64,000 nt of DNA from Methylobacterium sp. B4 (lineage in GTDB: Bacteria; Pseudomonadota; Alphaproteobacteria; Rhizobiales; Beijerinckiaceae). Location: NCBI RefSeq assembly GCF_003201865.1, contig NZ_QJJJ01000001.1, forward strand, positions 620,001-684,000. Reading direction: 5' to 3'. The notes beneath the pieces were generated by a model. That model searched no databases, had not been told where the DNA came from, and worked only from the letters and a program-made list of their open reading frames with translations. Positions 47,215 to 56,013 of this stretch are shown one piece after another. Position 1 is the stretch's first letter; each line of letters starts with the position of its first letter. The translations under genes were made by a program, and so were the position numbers.

Positions 47215-48168
47215 GTGCAGGGTCCGGACGGGATGGATGCGGAGCGTCCGGCCGCAATTCTCATTGCAGGGCCCACCGCCTCGGGCAAGTCGGCCCTGGC
47301 CCTGCGGATCGCCCGCGCGTTTCAGGGCACGGTGATCAACACCGACTCCATGCAGGTCTACGCGGATCTGCGCGTCCTCTCGGCCCGTCCGGCCCCGGAG
47401 GAGGAGGCGCTGGCGCCCCACCGGCTCTACGGCAGCGTGGACGGGGCGGTGAATTTTTCCGTCGGCCATTTCCAGCGGGCTGTCGCCGCGCTTATGGCGG
47501 AGGACGGTGCACCGGGCCTGCCGATCTTCGTCGGCGGCACGGGCCTGTATTTCCGCTCGCTCGAGGACGGCATCTCGGATCTGCCGGAGGTGCCCGCGGC
47601 GATCCGGGACCGGATCCGCACGGAAGCGGCAGGGCAGCCGACCGAAGCCCTCCATGCCCTGCTCGCCCGGCGCGATCCCGTGAGCGCGGAGCGCCTGCGC
47701 CCGTCGGATCGCATGCGGGTCATGCGCGCACTGGAGATCGTCGAGGCCACGGGCCGCTCGATCCTCTCCTTTCAGGAGGCGCGGCGACCCGGCCCGCTGG
47801 CCGGCCGGCCGCTCCTGAGGATCTTTCTCGACGCCGACCGGGACGAGCTGCGCCGACGCATCGATGCGCGCTTCCTCGCAATGATGGAGGCCGGCGCCCT
47901 CGACGAGGTCGCCGCCTTGCGGGAGCGGCGCCTCGACCCGCTCCTTCCGGTGATGCGCGCCCACGGCGTGCCGGGGTTGATCGCCCATCTCGAAGGGACG
48001 CTCTCCCGCGAGGAGGCGATCCGGCGCGGGCAGGCCGACACGCGCCGCTACGCCAAACGCCAGTTCACGTGGTTCCGCCACCAGATGGGGGCGGACTGGC
48101 TCTGGACCGATGCGGAGGTGGGCTGGGCGCGGGCCGAAGCGCGCTTCAGCGCTCCAGCCGGGCGATGA
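47215..48168 (+). CDS. miaA: tRNA dimethylallyltransferase
   Basis: A 317-residue enzyme that prenylates A37 of tRNAs that read UNN codons. The P-loop is LIAGPTASGKSALALRIA, followed by INTDSMQVYADLRVL, GGTGLYFRSLEDGI and the C-terminal RRYAKRQFTWFRHQM motif. The GTG at 47215 has GGAGAG upstream; an ATG at 47233 is a possible alternative start. Its last 23 bp overlap the end of the convergent dehydrogenase gene. Confidence 0.93.
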   Translation: MQGPDGMDAERPAAILIAGPTASGKSALALRIARAFQGTVINTDSMQVYADLRVLSARPAPEEEALAPHRLYGSVDGAVNFSVGHFQRAVAALMAEDGAPGLPIFVGGTGLYFRSLEDGISDLPEVPAAIRDRIRTEAAGQPTEALHALLARRDPVSAERLRPSDRMRVMRALEIVEATGRSILSFQEARRPGPLAGRPLLRIFLDADRDELRRRIDARFLAMMEAGALDEVAALRERRLDPLLPVMRAHGVPGLIAHLEGTLSREEAIRRGQADTRRYAKRQFTWFRHQMGADWLWTDAEVGWARAEARFSAPAGR

Positions 48169-49012
48169 GCGAGGAGGTGTCCCAGCGCTTGCCGCCCATC
48201 GCCTCGACCTCGGCGTAGAACTGATCGACCAGTGCCGTCACCGGCAGGCGAGCGCCGTTGCGGCGCGATTCGGCGAGCAGGATACCGAGATCCTTGCGCA
48301 TCCACTCCACCGCGAAGCCGAAATCGAACGTGTCGGCATTCATGGTGCGGCCGCGATTCTCCATCTGCCAGGAGCCGGCCGCGCCCTTCGAGATCACCTC
48401 GAGCACCGATTCGACGTCGAGCCCGGCGCGCTTGGCGAAGTGGATCGCCTCGGAAAGACCCTGGACCAGCCCCGCGATGGCGATCTGGTTGACCATCTTG
48501 GTGAGCTGGCCCGAGCCCGAGGGCCCGAGCAGGCGGCAGGACTTGGCGTAGGCCGCGATGACGGGCTCGACCCGGGCATAGGTCGCCTCGTCGCCGCCGC
48601 ACATCACGGTGAGCACGCCGTTCTCGGCCCCCGCCTGACCACCGGAGACCGGGGCATCGATGAAATGCAGGCCGGCCGCATCGGCCTCCGCCGAGAGTTC
48701 GCGGGCCACTTCCGCCGAGGCGGTGGTGTGATCGACGAAGACCGCCCCCTTCTCCATGCCGGCAAAAGCGCCCTCCGCCCCCAGGACGACCGAGCGGAGA
48801 TCGTCGTCGTTGCCGACGCAGGCGAACACGATCTCACAGCCGGCCGCTGCCTCCCGCGGGGTCGAAGCGGCCCGCCCGCCATTGGCGGCGACCCAGGCAT
48901 CGGCCTTGGCACGGGTGCGGTTGTAGACCGTCACGGTGTGGCCCTTGCGCGCAAGGTGCCCGGCCATGGGCGAGCCCATCACTCCGAGGCCGAGGAAGGC
49001 GACGTTGGCCAT
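48146..49012 (-). CDS. Beta-hydroxyacid dehydrogenase (3-hydroxyisobutyrate dehydrogenase family)
   Basis: A 288-residue NAD(P)-dependent dehydrogenase. The cofactor motif is AFLGLGVMGSPMAGHL, the substrate-binding motif is FIDAPVSGGQAGAENG, and the catalytic Lys is in GSGQLTKMVNQ. The family includes 3-hydroxyisobutyrate, tartronate-semialdehyde and glyoxylate reductases; the substrate cannot be told apart here. GGAG lies 8 nt before the ATG at 49012. It converges on miaA with a 23-bp overlap. Confidence 0.88.
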   Translation of the reverse strand: MANVAFLGLGVMGSPMAGHLARKGHTVTVYNRTRAKADAWVAANGGRAASTPREAAAGCEIVFACVGNDDDLRSVVLGAEGAFAGMEKGAVFVDHTTASAEVARELSAEADAAGLHFIDAPVSGGQAGAENGVLTVMCGGDEATYARVEPVIAAYAKSCRLLGPSGSGQLTKMVNQIAIAGLVQGLSEAIHFAKRAGLDVESVLEVISKGAAGSWQMENRGRTMNADTFDFGFAVEWMRKDLGILLAESRRNGARLPVTALVDQFYAEVEAMGGKRWDTSSLIARLER

Positions 49013-49143
49013 GGGTTTCATCTCCGGTGTTCGATGCGGTCTGCTGGCGACCTGCTCTAGCCTCGACCCGTCTGCATGCAAAATCCCGTCGTGGGGAGAC
49101 GCCATTGCCGGCCGCTGCACCGTGATCTAGGGTCCGCCCGCCG

Positions 49144-50340
49144 ATGCAGGACCGTGCCCAAAATCCCTATTCCGGTCTTGCCGACCACGCCTTCTGGGAT
49201 CGCTCGGTCGGCTCGCTCCCCCTGTTCGCCCTCGATCCCATGGCCGGCCCGCCGCTGCCGCCGGAAGCGAAGCTGACCCGGCAGACCCGGATCGCCACGG
49301 CGGGCAGCTGCTTTGCCCAGCACATCGCCGACCGGCTGCAGGCGAGCGGCCATCACTACTTCGTCACCGAGGACGCGCCGGAGGGCATCAGGCCAGAGGC
49401 GGCGCGGATGCGAGGCTACCGCCTGTTCTCGGCCCGCTACGGCAACGTCTACACCGCCCGCCAGCTGCGTCAGCTCATCGAGCGGGCCTATGGCCGCTTC
49501 GTTCCCGCAGACACCGCTTGGGAACGGCGGGACGGTCGCTTCGCCGACCCGTTCCGGCCCCGCATCGAGCCCGAGGGTTTTGCCAGCCCGGAAGCCGTCG
49601 AGGAGGAGCGCCAGCGCCACCTCGCCGGCGTGCGCCGTCTCTTCGAGGAACTCGACGTCTTCGTCTTCACCCTCGGCCTCACCGAGGGCTGGCAGGCCGC
49701 CGCAGACGGTGCGGCCTTTCCGCTCTGTCCCGGCGTGGCCGCGGGCCGCTTCGATCCGGACGCCTATCGCTTCGCCAACCAGCCCGTCGAGGAGGTGATC
49801 GCCGATCTCAACGCCTTCGCCGACGCCCTGAAGGCGGTGAACGGCCGGGCCCGCCTGATCCTCACGGTCTCCCCGGTGCCCCTGGTCGCGACCTACGAGC
49901 CGCGCCACGTCCTGCAATCGACGGTGCACAGCAAGGCCGTCCTGCGGGTCGCCGCACAACGCCTCGCCGACACCCGCGAGGACACGCTGTATTTTCCCTC
50001 CTTCGAGATCGTCACCTCGCCCGAGGGCGCCGCCCGCTATCTTGAGAGCGATCTCCGGTCCGTCAGCAAGGACGGTGTCGACCATGTCATGCGTGTGTTC
50101 TTCCGCCACCTCACCGAAGGCGGGGACAGCGACGCCCTCCCCGCTTCCAGCCGCAGCCTGCACGAGGCGCGGCAGGAATTCGCCCGGCAGGCGGCCGTGG
50201 TCTGCGACGAGGAATTGCTTGCCGCGGGAGGGACGCGGCCGTGGCTAGGCGCATCGTCGTCGTCGGCAATAACTGCCAAGTCGCCGTCCTGGGGGGATGC
50301 CTGGGCTTTCTTGCGCCGGAGGCTCAGGTCGCGGCGGTAG
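49144..50340 (+). CDS. GSCFA domain protein
   Basis: A 398-residue protein with the family signature ATAGSCFAQHIADRL near residue 50 and the downstream block YGNVYTARQLRQL, FVFTLGLTEGWQ and ILTVSPVPL, the pattern of GSCFA proteins, SGNH-hydrolase relatives often found in capsule and LPS loci. The last 33 residues overlap the following WcbI-like gene in another frame over 100 bp and are rich in Ser and Arg, so the C-terminus is less certain. It forms a two-gene unit with wcbI and probably modifies a surface polysaccharide. Confidence 0.85.
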   Translation: MQDRAQNPYSGLADHAFWDRSVGSLPLFALDPMAGPPLPPEAKLTRQTRIATAGSCFAQHIADRLQASGHHYFVTEDAPEGIRPEAARMRGYRLFSARYGNVYTARQLRQLIERAYGRFVPADTAWERRDGRFADPFRPRIEPEGFASPEAVEEERQRHLAGVRRLFEELDVFVFTLGLTEGWQAAADGAAFPLCPGVAAGRFDPDAYRFANQPVEEVIADLNAFADALKAVNGRARLILTVSPVPLVATYEPRHVLQSTVHSKAVLRVAAQRLADTREDTLYFPSFEIVTSPEGAARYLESDLRSVSKDGVDHVMRVFFRHLTEGGDSDALPASSRSLHEARQEFARQAAVVCDEELLAAGGTRPWLGASSSSAITAKSPSWGDAWAFLRRRLRSRR

Positions 50341-51161
50341 AGCCGGCGACCTTCGCACAGTTCGACGCGAGCCCGCAGCGCCTGCTGGAGGCGGTGGCGG
50401 AGGCGGACCTGACCGTCGGCATGCCGTTCGAGCGCGGCGCGCTCGGCGACTTGGTTCCGGCCCGGATCGCACAGGCCGCCCGGACCTACGTGCCGATCCC
50501 GACCATCGTCTTCCCCGCCTTCCATCCCGACATCGTCTATATTGGCCACAAGGGCGGCCTGTTCGGCTCACCGATGGGCGACTACCACTCGGCGCTGATC
50601 GTTTACGGCTTCGCCCGCGGCTTCTCGGTGGACGAGATCGTCTCCCTGTTCCGCGCCGACGTCTTCGCCCGGCTCGGCTATCTCGACGGCTGGTTCGCGG
50701 CACGGGACTCGCTGCTTGCGATGAGCCGGACGCATGGCTTCGATCTCGACCGGCTGTTCGCCGGCTGGATGCGCCGCGGCTGCTTCATGCACACGATCAA
50801 CCACCCCAAGCTCTTTGTCCTGGGTGATCTCGCCCGCGAGGCGCTCACTCGGGCCGGCATTCCAGCGCGGGCAGCGACTTGTGAGGATTACCTGCCCGAT
50901 CCGCTGAGCGGCAGCATCTGGCCGGTCTATCCCGAGATCGCCGCGCGGATCGGTGTGACCGGCAGCACCACCTTCAAGCCGCCACTGGGCGGCCTGAACT
51001 TCCTCGTGGATGCCGGGCGCTGCATCGATCTGCGGGCAATGGTGGAAAGCTCGCTCGCGATCTACGCGCACACGCCGAAGATCGCGCAGCACTGCGAGCG
51101 CGTCGGCGGCTGGCTCGACAACGGGGAGATCCGCGACGCGCTGCAGCCGCTCGCGCGCTGA
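50241..51161 (+). CDS. WcbI-like polysaccharide biosynthesis protein
   Basis: A 306-residue protein starting at GTG with an excellent GGGAGGG site 8 nt upstream. Its beginning, RRIVVVGNNCQVAVLGGCLG, and the later FPAFHPDIVYIGHKGG and CFMHTINHPKLFVL segments match WcbI, a putative acetyltransferase from the Burkholderia capsule locus. Together with the overlapping GSCFA gene it suggests modification of a capsule or other exopolysaccharide. No other capsule genes are nearby, so the pair is detached from any synthesis locus. It converges on moaA 8 bp downstream. Confidence 0.85.
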   Translation: MARRIVVVGNNCQVAVLGGCLGFLAPEAQVAAVEPATFAQFDASPQRLLEAVAEADLTVGMPFERGALGDLVPARIAQAARTYVPIPTIVFPAFHPDIVYIGHKGGLFGSPMGDYHSALIVYGFARGFSVDEIVSLFRADVFARLGYLDGWFAARDSLLAMSRTHGFDLDRLFAGWMRRGCFMHTINHPKLFVLGDLAREALTRAGIPARAATCEDYLPDPLSGSIWPVYPEIAARIGVTGSTTFKPPLGGLNFLVDAGRCIDLRAMVESSLAIYAHTPKIAQHCERVGGWLDNGEIRDALQPLAR

Positions 51162-51169
51162 GTTGGCCT

Positions 51170-52204
51170 TCAGCCGCCGGTCACGCTCATGTGCCGCGGT
51201 ACGGCGGCCGGGCGGGCCCGCTCGATGACGAAGTCGTGGCCCTTGGGCTTGCGGGAGATCGCCTCCACCACCGCCTGCGTCACCAGCGCGTCGTCCGGCG
51301 AGGCGCGCAGGGCCGCACGCAGATCCGCCGCATCCTCCTGGCCGAGGCACATGTAGAGCTTGCCCGTGCAGGTGAGGCGCACCCGGTTGCAGCTCTCGCA
51401 GAAATTATGCGTCAGCGGCGTGATGAAGCCGAGCCGTCCGCCCGTCTCCTCGATGCGGACGTAGCGGGCCGGACCGCCGGTCCGGTCGGGCAGCGGGGTC
51501 AGCGTGAAGCGTTGCTCAAGGCGTTCGCGGGCGACCGAGAGCGGCAGGAACTGGTCGGTGCGGTCCCCCTCGATCTCGCCGAGCGGCATCACCTCGATCA
51601 GCGTCATGTCCATGCCGAGGCCGTGCGCCCAGGCGATCATGTCGGCGATCTCGTCCTCGTTGACGCCCTTGAGCGCCACCGCGTTGATCTTCACCTTGAT
51701 CCCGGCCGCGCGCGCCGCTTCGATGCCGGCGAGGACTACCGACAGGTCGCCGCGCCGGGTGATCTCGCGAAACTTCTGCGGGTCGAGCGTATCGAGGGAG
51801 ACGTTGATCCGACGCACGCCGAGATCGGCGAGTTCCGGAGCGAAGCGGGCCAGCTGCGAGCCGTTCGTCGTCAGCGTCAGCTCGTCCAGCGCACCGCTCT
51901 TGAGGTGGCGGGAGAGCCGGCGGAACAGGTGCATGATGTCGCGCCGGACCAGCGGCTCACCGCCGGTGATGCGCAGCTTGCGCACGCCGCGATCGATGAA
52001 CACGCCGCAGAGCCGGTCCAGCTCTTCGAGAGACAGCAGGTCGCGCTTGGGGAGGAACTGCATGTCCTCCGCCATGCAATAGGCACAGCGGAAGTCGCAG
52101 CGATCCGTCACCGAGATGCGCAGATAGGTGATCGCCCGCTGGAAGGGGTCGATCAGCGGCGCCGGGCGGGTGACCGCGGGCACGTCGTCGGCAGGACCCC
52201 ACAT
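51170..52204 (-). CDS. moaA: GTP 3',8-cyclase
   Basis: A 344-residue radical-SAM enzyme for the first step of molybdenum cofactor synthesis. The N-terminal cluster is Cys36, Cys40 and Cys43 ([13 protein letters not shown]), the C-terminal cluster cysteines are in [20 protein letters not shown], and the protein ends in the conserved GG needed for activity. The start at 52204 has AGAGG upstream and gives normal family length; upstream ATGs exist but add about 33 nonhomologous residues. No other moa genes are nearby. Confidence 0.95.
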   Translation of the reverse strand: MWGPADDVPAVTRPAPLIDPFQRAITYLRISVTDRCDFRCAYCMAEDMQFLPKRDLLSLEELDRLCGVFIDRGVRKLRITGGEPLVRRDIMHLFRRLSRHLKSGALDELTLTTNGSQLARFAPELADLGVRRINVSLDTLDPQKFREITRRGDLSVVLAGIEAARAAGIKVKINAVALKGVNEDEIADMIAWAHGLGMDMTLIEVMPLGEIEGDRTDQFLPLSVARERLEQRFTLTPLPDRTGGPARYVRIEETGGRLGFITPLTHNFCESCNRVRLTCTGKLYMCLGQEDAADLRAALRASPDDALVTQAVVEAISRKPKGHDFVIERARPAAVPRHMSVTGG

Positions 52205-52341
52205 GCGTGCCTCTGGACTCGACTCGTTCCGGCGATCGACGGTTTTGTCGGCTGACAGATCCAACATCGGCATCCATATGAGGGCAGAGGCATTTTCCGG
52301 CAAGCGCGCGGACGCAATGCCGGCATGAGAGCTTGGGACGG

Positions 52342-52794
52342 ATGATGATGAGCGAGCGCTGGCCCACCGAGATCCGACTCTCCGGCGACAAGCGCACGCT
52401 GACCGTCGCCTTCGACGGGGGCGGCCGCTTCGAACTGCCTGCCGAATACCTGCGCGTTTCGAGCCCGTCGGCCGAGGTTCAGGGCCATTCGCCGGCCGAG
52501 CGCAAGATTCTCGGCGGCAAGCGAGAGGTGGCGATCCTGTCGGTTGAGCCGGTTGGCAACTATGCCGTGAAGCTGTTCTTCGACGACATGCACGATACCG
52601 GCATTTTCGGCTGGGACTACCTCTTCGACCTCGGCCGCGAGTACCGGAACCGTTGGTCGACCTATCTGCGGGAATTGGACGAGCGCGGCCTCAGCCGCGA
52701 CCGGACCGCCAGCGCCCCGGCCGGCGGCGCCCACAAGGCGGGGCATGAGCACGGCGGGGGTGGCTGCGGGAGCGGAAGCTGCGGCTGCCACTGA
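52342..52794 (+). CDS. DUF971 protein with Cys/His tail
   Basis: A 150-residue protein. The DUF971 (gamma-BBH N-terminal-like) domain covers about residues 5-105 ([38 protein letters not shown], then [12 protein letters not shown]). A C-terminal tail after residue 120 ends [13 protein letters not shown] and has several His, a likely metal-binding sequence. DUF971 proteins are linked to iron-sulfur or metal handling in some contexts, but no function is assigned here. ATGs at 52342, 52345 and 52348 are adjacent; the first is used. It is divergent from moaA by 137 bp. Confidence 0.85.
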   Translation: MMMSERWPTEIRLSGDKRTLTVAFDGGGRFELPAEYLRVSSPSAEVQGHSPAERKILGGKREVAILSVEPVGNYAVKLFFDDMHDTGIFGWDYLFDLGREYRNRWSTYLRELDERGLSRDRTASAPAGGAHKAGHEHGGGGCGSGSCGCH

Positions 52795-52964
52795 CGCACC
52801 AGCCAGTTCGTGTGATTTTTAAGACAAGCGGGCCGCAGTTTCTTTACCGTCACCGTGGACGCGCCGCGTTCCAGAGCGGCGTCGCCCGGGCGTGACTGTC
52901 CATGCCCTATCGGCATCGACCGCCATGCCAGACGGCATTGGCGGCGACGCGGAACGGAGGGGCC

Positions 52965-53114
52965 TTAGCTCGGCTGCTCCTCCACCTCGTCGAGATCCTC
53001 GTCGGGGATTGCATCGGGCTTCTTCGGCGGCGGAGCGTCGCCGGACGGCGATTGCGGCGTATCGCCCACCGGCATCGGGTCGAGATCCGGCTTCGGGCTT
53101 TCGGTCTGCGTCAT
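52965..53114 (-). CDS. Small acidic Pro-rich protein
   Basis: A 49-residue reading frame with GAGGGAAA upstream of its ATG. The product is disordered in appearance: Pro-rich in the middle (SPSGDAPPPKKPD) and strongly acidic at the end (IPDEDLDEVEEQPS). I do not recognise a family. It lies 39 bp downstream of the DUF2171 gene on the same strand and could share its transcript. Evidence is the ribosome-binding site, position and amino acid pattern only. Confidence 0.5.
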   Translation of the reverse strand: MTQTESPKPDLDPMPVGDTPQSPSGDAPPPKKPDAIPDEDLDEVEEQPS

Positions 53115-53153
53115 CGGGCGTTTCCCTCGTAGAAGTATCGATTGCGAGATGTC

Positions 53154-53396
53154 TCAAGGAGCGCCGGACGTGCTCCACTCCTTCTTCACTTCCTCCGCAC
53201 TGCGATCGAGGCGGACCTGTTCGCCCTCGACGGAGGCCACGAAGTCGAGCGGAATGTAATGGTGCAGGCCACCCGCGTCGGCGTCGCTCTTGGTGAGCTT
53301 GATCTCGCCTTTGCCGACATGATCGACCGTCCCGACATGGCCTCCGTCGGAGCCGACGACGGTGGCGTGTTCGCGGATCTGGCTGACATCGACCAT
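53154..53396 (-). CDS. DUF2171 family protein
   Basis: An 80-residue protein matching DUF2171, a PRC-barrel-like small domain: VSQIREHATVVGSDGGHVGT, VDHVGKGEIKLTKSDADAGG and HHYIPLDFVASVEGEQVRL. Members are common in Methylobacteriaceae and relatives and are of unknown function, possibly stress related. A strong GAGGAGG site precedes the ATG at 53396. Confidence 0.85.
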   Translation of the reverse strand: MVDVSQIREHATVVGSDGGHVGTVDHVGKGEIKLTKSDADAGGLHHYIPLDFVASVEGEQVRLDRSAEEVKKEWSTSGAP

Positions 53397-53557
53397 GGGC
53401 GTCCTCCTCATTGAGCCGGGCCAACCGATGCCGGGCGTGGAGGTTCCTCACGGGCAAATGACGGACGGGCGCGCGAATCGGGTCGGCGCGGAGCGGGGCC
53501 GAGGTTGAACCTTCCGCCTCCGGCATCGTTGCCGAGCGGAATCAACAGGAGGTACGC

Positions 53558-53695
53558 GTGTCAGCCACGGACTATCAGCACCGCATCGGCCAGGACGTGA
53601 ACACCGTCGATCAGGTCAGCAGCGTCGTCCTGCTCGGCCTCGCCCTCGCCGGAGCCGCCGCCGTCATCATCCTCGAACTGCTCCTGGTCGCCTGA
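53558..53695 (+). CDS. Small single-pass membrane protein
   Basis: A 45-residue protein starting at GTG with a near-perfect AGGAGG site 6 nt upstream. Residues 1-19 are polar (SATDYQHRIGQDVNTVDQ) and residues 20-45 form one membrane helix (VVLLGLALAGAAAVIILELL). It is followed 27 bp later by a strong bidirectional terminator. No family is recognised. The ribosome-binding site, helix and terminator together support a real gene. Confidence 0.65.
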   Translation: MSATDYQHRIGQDVNTVDQVSSVVLLGLALAGAAAVIILELLLVA

Positions 53696-53722
53696 GGGTC
53701 GGGCACCGCCGATCGCGCACGA

Positions 53723-53753
53723 AAAAGGCCGGCATCGCTGCCGGCCTTTTCTT
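53723..53753. terminator. Bidirectional intrinsic terminator
   Basis: AAAAGGCCGGC pairs with GCCGGCCTTTT around a 6-nt loop (ATCGCT), with A-runs before and T-runs after, so it ends both the small membrane protein gene on the plus strand and the L,D-transpeptidase gene on the minus strand. Confidence 0.9.
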
Positions 53754-53773
53754 CGTTCCGCTCGACGGAGGGA

Positions 53774-54415
53774 TCAGCGCTGGACGACGACGCGGGCGCC
53801 GACTTTGACGCGGCTGTAGAGGTCGGTCACGTCCTCGTTGGTCATGCGGATGCAGCCCGAGGAGACGGCGGTCCCGATCGTCTCCGGCTCGTTCGAGCCG
53901 TGGATGCGGTAGATCGTGTTGCCGAGATACATGGCGCGGGCGCCGAGCGGATTCTCGATGCCGCCCTTCATGTAGCGCGGCAGGTCGGGCCGGCGGCGCA
54001 GCATCTCCGACGGGGGACGCCAATCCGGCCATTCGCGCTTCATCGTGACGGTCTGCGTGCCGCCCCAGGTGAAGCCGGGCCGGCCGACGCCGACGCCGTA
54101 GCGCAGGGCCTCGCCACCGGGCTGCACAAGGTAGAGCCGGCGCTCGACCGTCGAGACGATGATCGTGCCGGGGGCGTGGGGCCCGCTATAGGGCACGACC
54201 TCGCGGGCGATGGCGGTCGCTTGCGGCACGGCCGCGCCGGGCACGTCCGCCGGCAGGGCGGCGGAGGGGGCGACGGATTGCGGGCGGACCCGCACGGTCA
54301 GAACGTCGGTGAGCGGCTGCCGGGTGAGCGGGTCGATCTCATAGGCGGCGGCAGGGCTTGCGAGCGCGACCGTCGCGCAGGCAAGCCCGCCCAGGGCAAT
54401 GACGAAACGGCGCAT
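53774..54415 (-). CDS. L,D-transpeptidase (YkuD domain)
   Basis: A 213-residue exported enzyme. The signal peptide is about residues 1-24 (RRFVIALGGLACATVALASP). The YkuD domain contains His172 (IHGSNEPETIG) and the catalytic Cys188 (SSGCIRM). Such enzymes make 3-3 cross-links in peptidoglycan or attach proteins to it. The start has AGAGG upstream. It is divergent from the GNAT gene; the 230 bp between are AT-richer than the flanks and hold no feature I can name. Confidence 0.92.
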   Translation of the reverse strand: MRRFVIALGGLACATVALASPAAAYEIDPLTRQPLTDVLTVRVRPQSVAPSAALPADVPGAAVPQATAIAREVVPYSGPHAPGTIIVSTVERRLYLVQPGGEALRYGVGVGRPGFTWGGTQTVTMKREWPDWRPPSEMLRRRPDLPRYMKGGIENPLGARAMYLGNTIYRIHGSNEPETIGTAVSSGCIRMTNEDVTDLYSRVKVGARVVVQR

Positions 54416-54645
54416 CAGGGCCTCTCGGGGGGGCGGGCAAAAAACGGGAACGCGGTGGAAGAACCGCCGCACGATGCCGTGCGGACCCTCGCCAACGCGT
54501 AAACGTTGGGGGTGTAAAGCCAAGCTTGATTTGCGTTGCACCACCGCTTCGACCGGCCTCGTGACCGGGTGGCAACACTGTGGCAGCTTAGCCGTAACCG
54601 GCCGGAATACGAAGCCCCGACGACGCGGCCGGGGAACCGAATCCG

Positions 54646-55134
54646 ATGATCCCTTTCTGCATCCGCCCTTATGCTTCCAGAGACCTCGAGACGATCCTGA
54701 ACCTGTTTCAGCGCTCGATCCGGGAAATTGCGTCGGCCGACTACGCTCCGGCCCAGATCGAGGCCTGGTCGCGGATCGACCGGGCAGTCTGGGCCGAACC
54801 TCCGGCTGCGCTACGCCGCTGGGTGGCCTGGGCCGATGGGCAAGCCGTGGGCTTCGCGGATCTCGGCCCCGGCGGGCATCTGGACAAGCTCTACGTCGAT
54901 CCCGCTCATCAGCGCCGAGGTGTCGCGCAGGCCCTGCTCGTGACAGCGGAAGCCGAGGCTATCGCCCAGGGCGTCGAGGGCCTGGATACGGAAGCGAGCC
55001 TGACGGCCCGGCCGTTCTTCGAGGCAGCCGGCTTTCGCGTCGTCGCGCAGGAGAGCGTGATCCGCAACGGGCAGGCCTTGCGCCGCTTCCGCATGCGAAA
55101 GGACGGACTCGGGACGATGCCGAGTCCGTCCTGA
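54646..55134 (+). CDS. GNAT family N-acetyltransferase
   Basis: A 162-residue GNAT protein. It opens IRPYASRDLETILNLFQRSI, has the acetyl-CoA loop DPAHQRRGVAQALL and the terminal ARPFFEAAGFRVVAQE. It resembles the YafP-type subgroup. The acceptor is unknown. It stands alone, converging on nadC 18 bp away. Confidence 0.88.
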   Translation: MIPFCIRPYASRDLETILNLFQRSIREIASADYAPAQIEAWSRIDRAVWAEPPAALRRWVAWADGQAVGFADLGPGGHLDKLYVDPAHQRRGVAQALLVTAEAEAIAQGVEGLDTEASLTARPFFEAAGFRVVAQESVIRNGQALRRFRMRKDGLGTMPSPS

Positions 55135-55152
55135 CCGGATCGCGCTGCGCGC

Positions 55153-56013
55153 TCAGGCGGCGTCGAGGCCGAGATCGATGATCGCCGAGCTATGGGTGAT
55201 CCAGCCGACCGAGATCAGGTCGACGCCCGAGGCGGCGACCGCGCCCACCGTGTCGCGGTTGATGCGACCGGAGGCTTCCGTCACGGCGCGCCCGTCGACC
55301 ATCGCCACGGCCTGACGCAGCGTCTCGGGCCTCATGTTGTCGAGGAGCACCGCGTCGGCGCCGACCGAGAGCGCCTGTTCGAGCTGGGCCAGGGTGTCGA
55401 CCTCGACCTCGATCTTCACGAGATGGCCGGTCCTGGCCCGCGCCCGCTCGATGGCCGGGACGATGCCGCCCGCGACCGCGACGTGGTTGTCCTTGATGAG
55501 CACCGCGTCGTCGAGTCCGAAGCGGTGATTCGAGCCGCCGCCCGCCCGCACGGCGTGCTTTTCCAGGGCCCGCAGGCCCGGCGTGGTCTTGCGGGTGCAG
55601 ACGATGCGCGCCTTGCCGTGGGGCCGTGCCGCCTCGACCAGGGAGGCGGTGGCGGTGGCGACACCGCTCAGGCGGCAAAGCAGGTTGAGTGCCACGCGCT
55701 CGGCGGTGAGCACGGCGCGGGCCGGACCCGACAGGCGGATGACCACATCGCCGGGGACGACCCGGCTGCCGTCGCCGCGCTCGACCGAGACGGACAGGCT
55801 CGGGTCGATCAGGTCGAAGGCGATGGCCGCGGCATCGGTGCCGGCGATCACGCCGTCCTGGCGCGAGGCGATGACCGCTTCCATGCGCTCGCCCGCGGGC
55901 ACGATGGCATCGGTCGTGATGTCGCCCGCCCGGCCGAGGTCTTCCAGCAGGGCGGCCCGCACCACCGGCTCGACCAGGAGCCGCGGCAGCGGCAGCAGGA
56001 CGTCGTCAGGCAT
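55153..56013 (-). CDS. nadC: Nicotinate-nucleotide pyrophosphorylase (carboxylating)
   Basis: A 286-residue quinolinate phosphoribosyltransferase that makes nicotinate mononucleotide. Family elements are LLEDLGRAGDITTDAIVPAG, the CTRKTTPGLRALEKHAV motif, GGGSNHRFGLDDAVLIKDNH and the C-terminal VDLISVGWITHS. It overlaps the nadB stop by 8 bp and is the last gene of nadA-nadB-nadC. Confidence 0.97.
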   Translation of the reverse strand: MPDDVLLPLPRLLVEPVVRAALLEDLGRAGDITTDAIVPAGERMEAVIASRQDGVIAGTDAAAIAFDLIDPSLSVSVERGDGSRVVPGDVVIRLSGPARAVLTAERVALNLLCRLSGVATATASLVEAARPHGKARIVCTRKTTPGLRALEKHAVRAGGGSNHRFGLDDAVLIKDNHVAVAGGIVPAIERARARTGHLVKIEVEVDTLAQLEQALSVGADAVLLDNMRPETLRQAVAMVDGRAVTEASGRINRDTVGAVAASGVDLISVGWITHSSAIIDLGLDAA

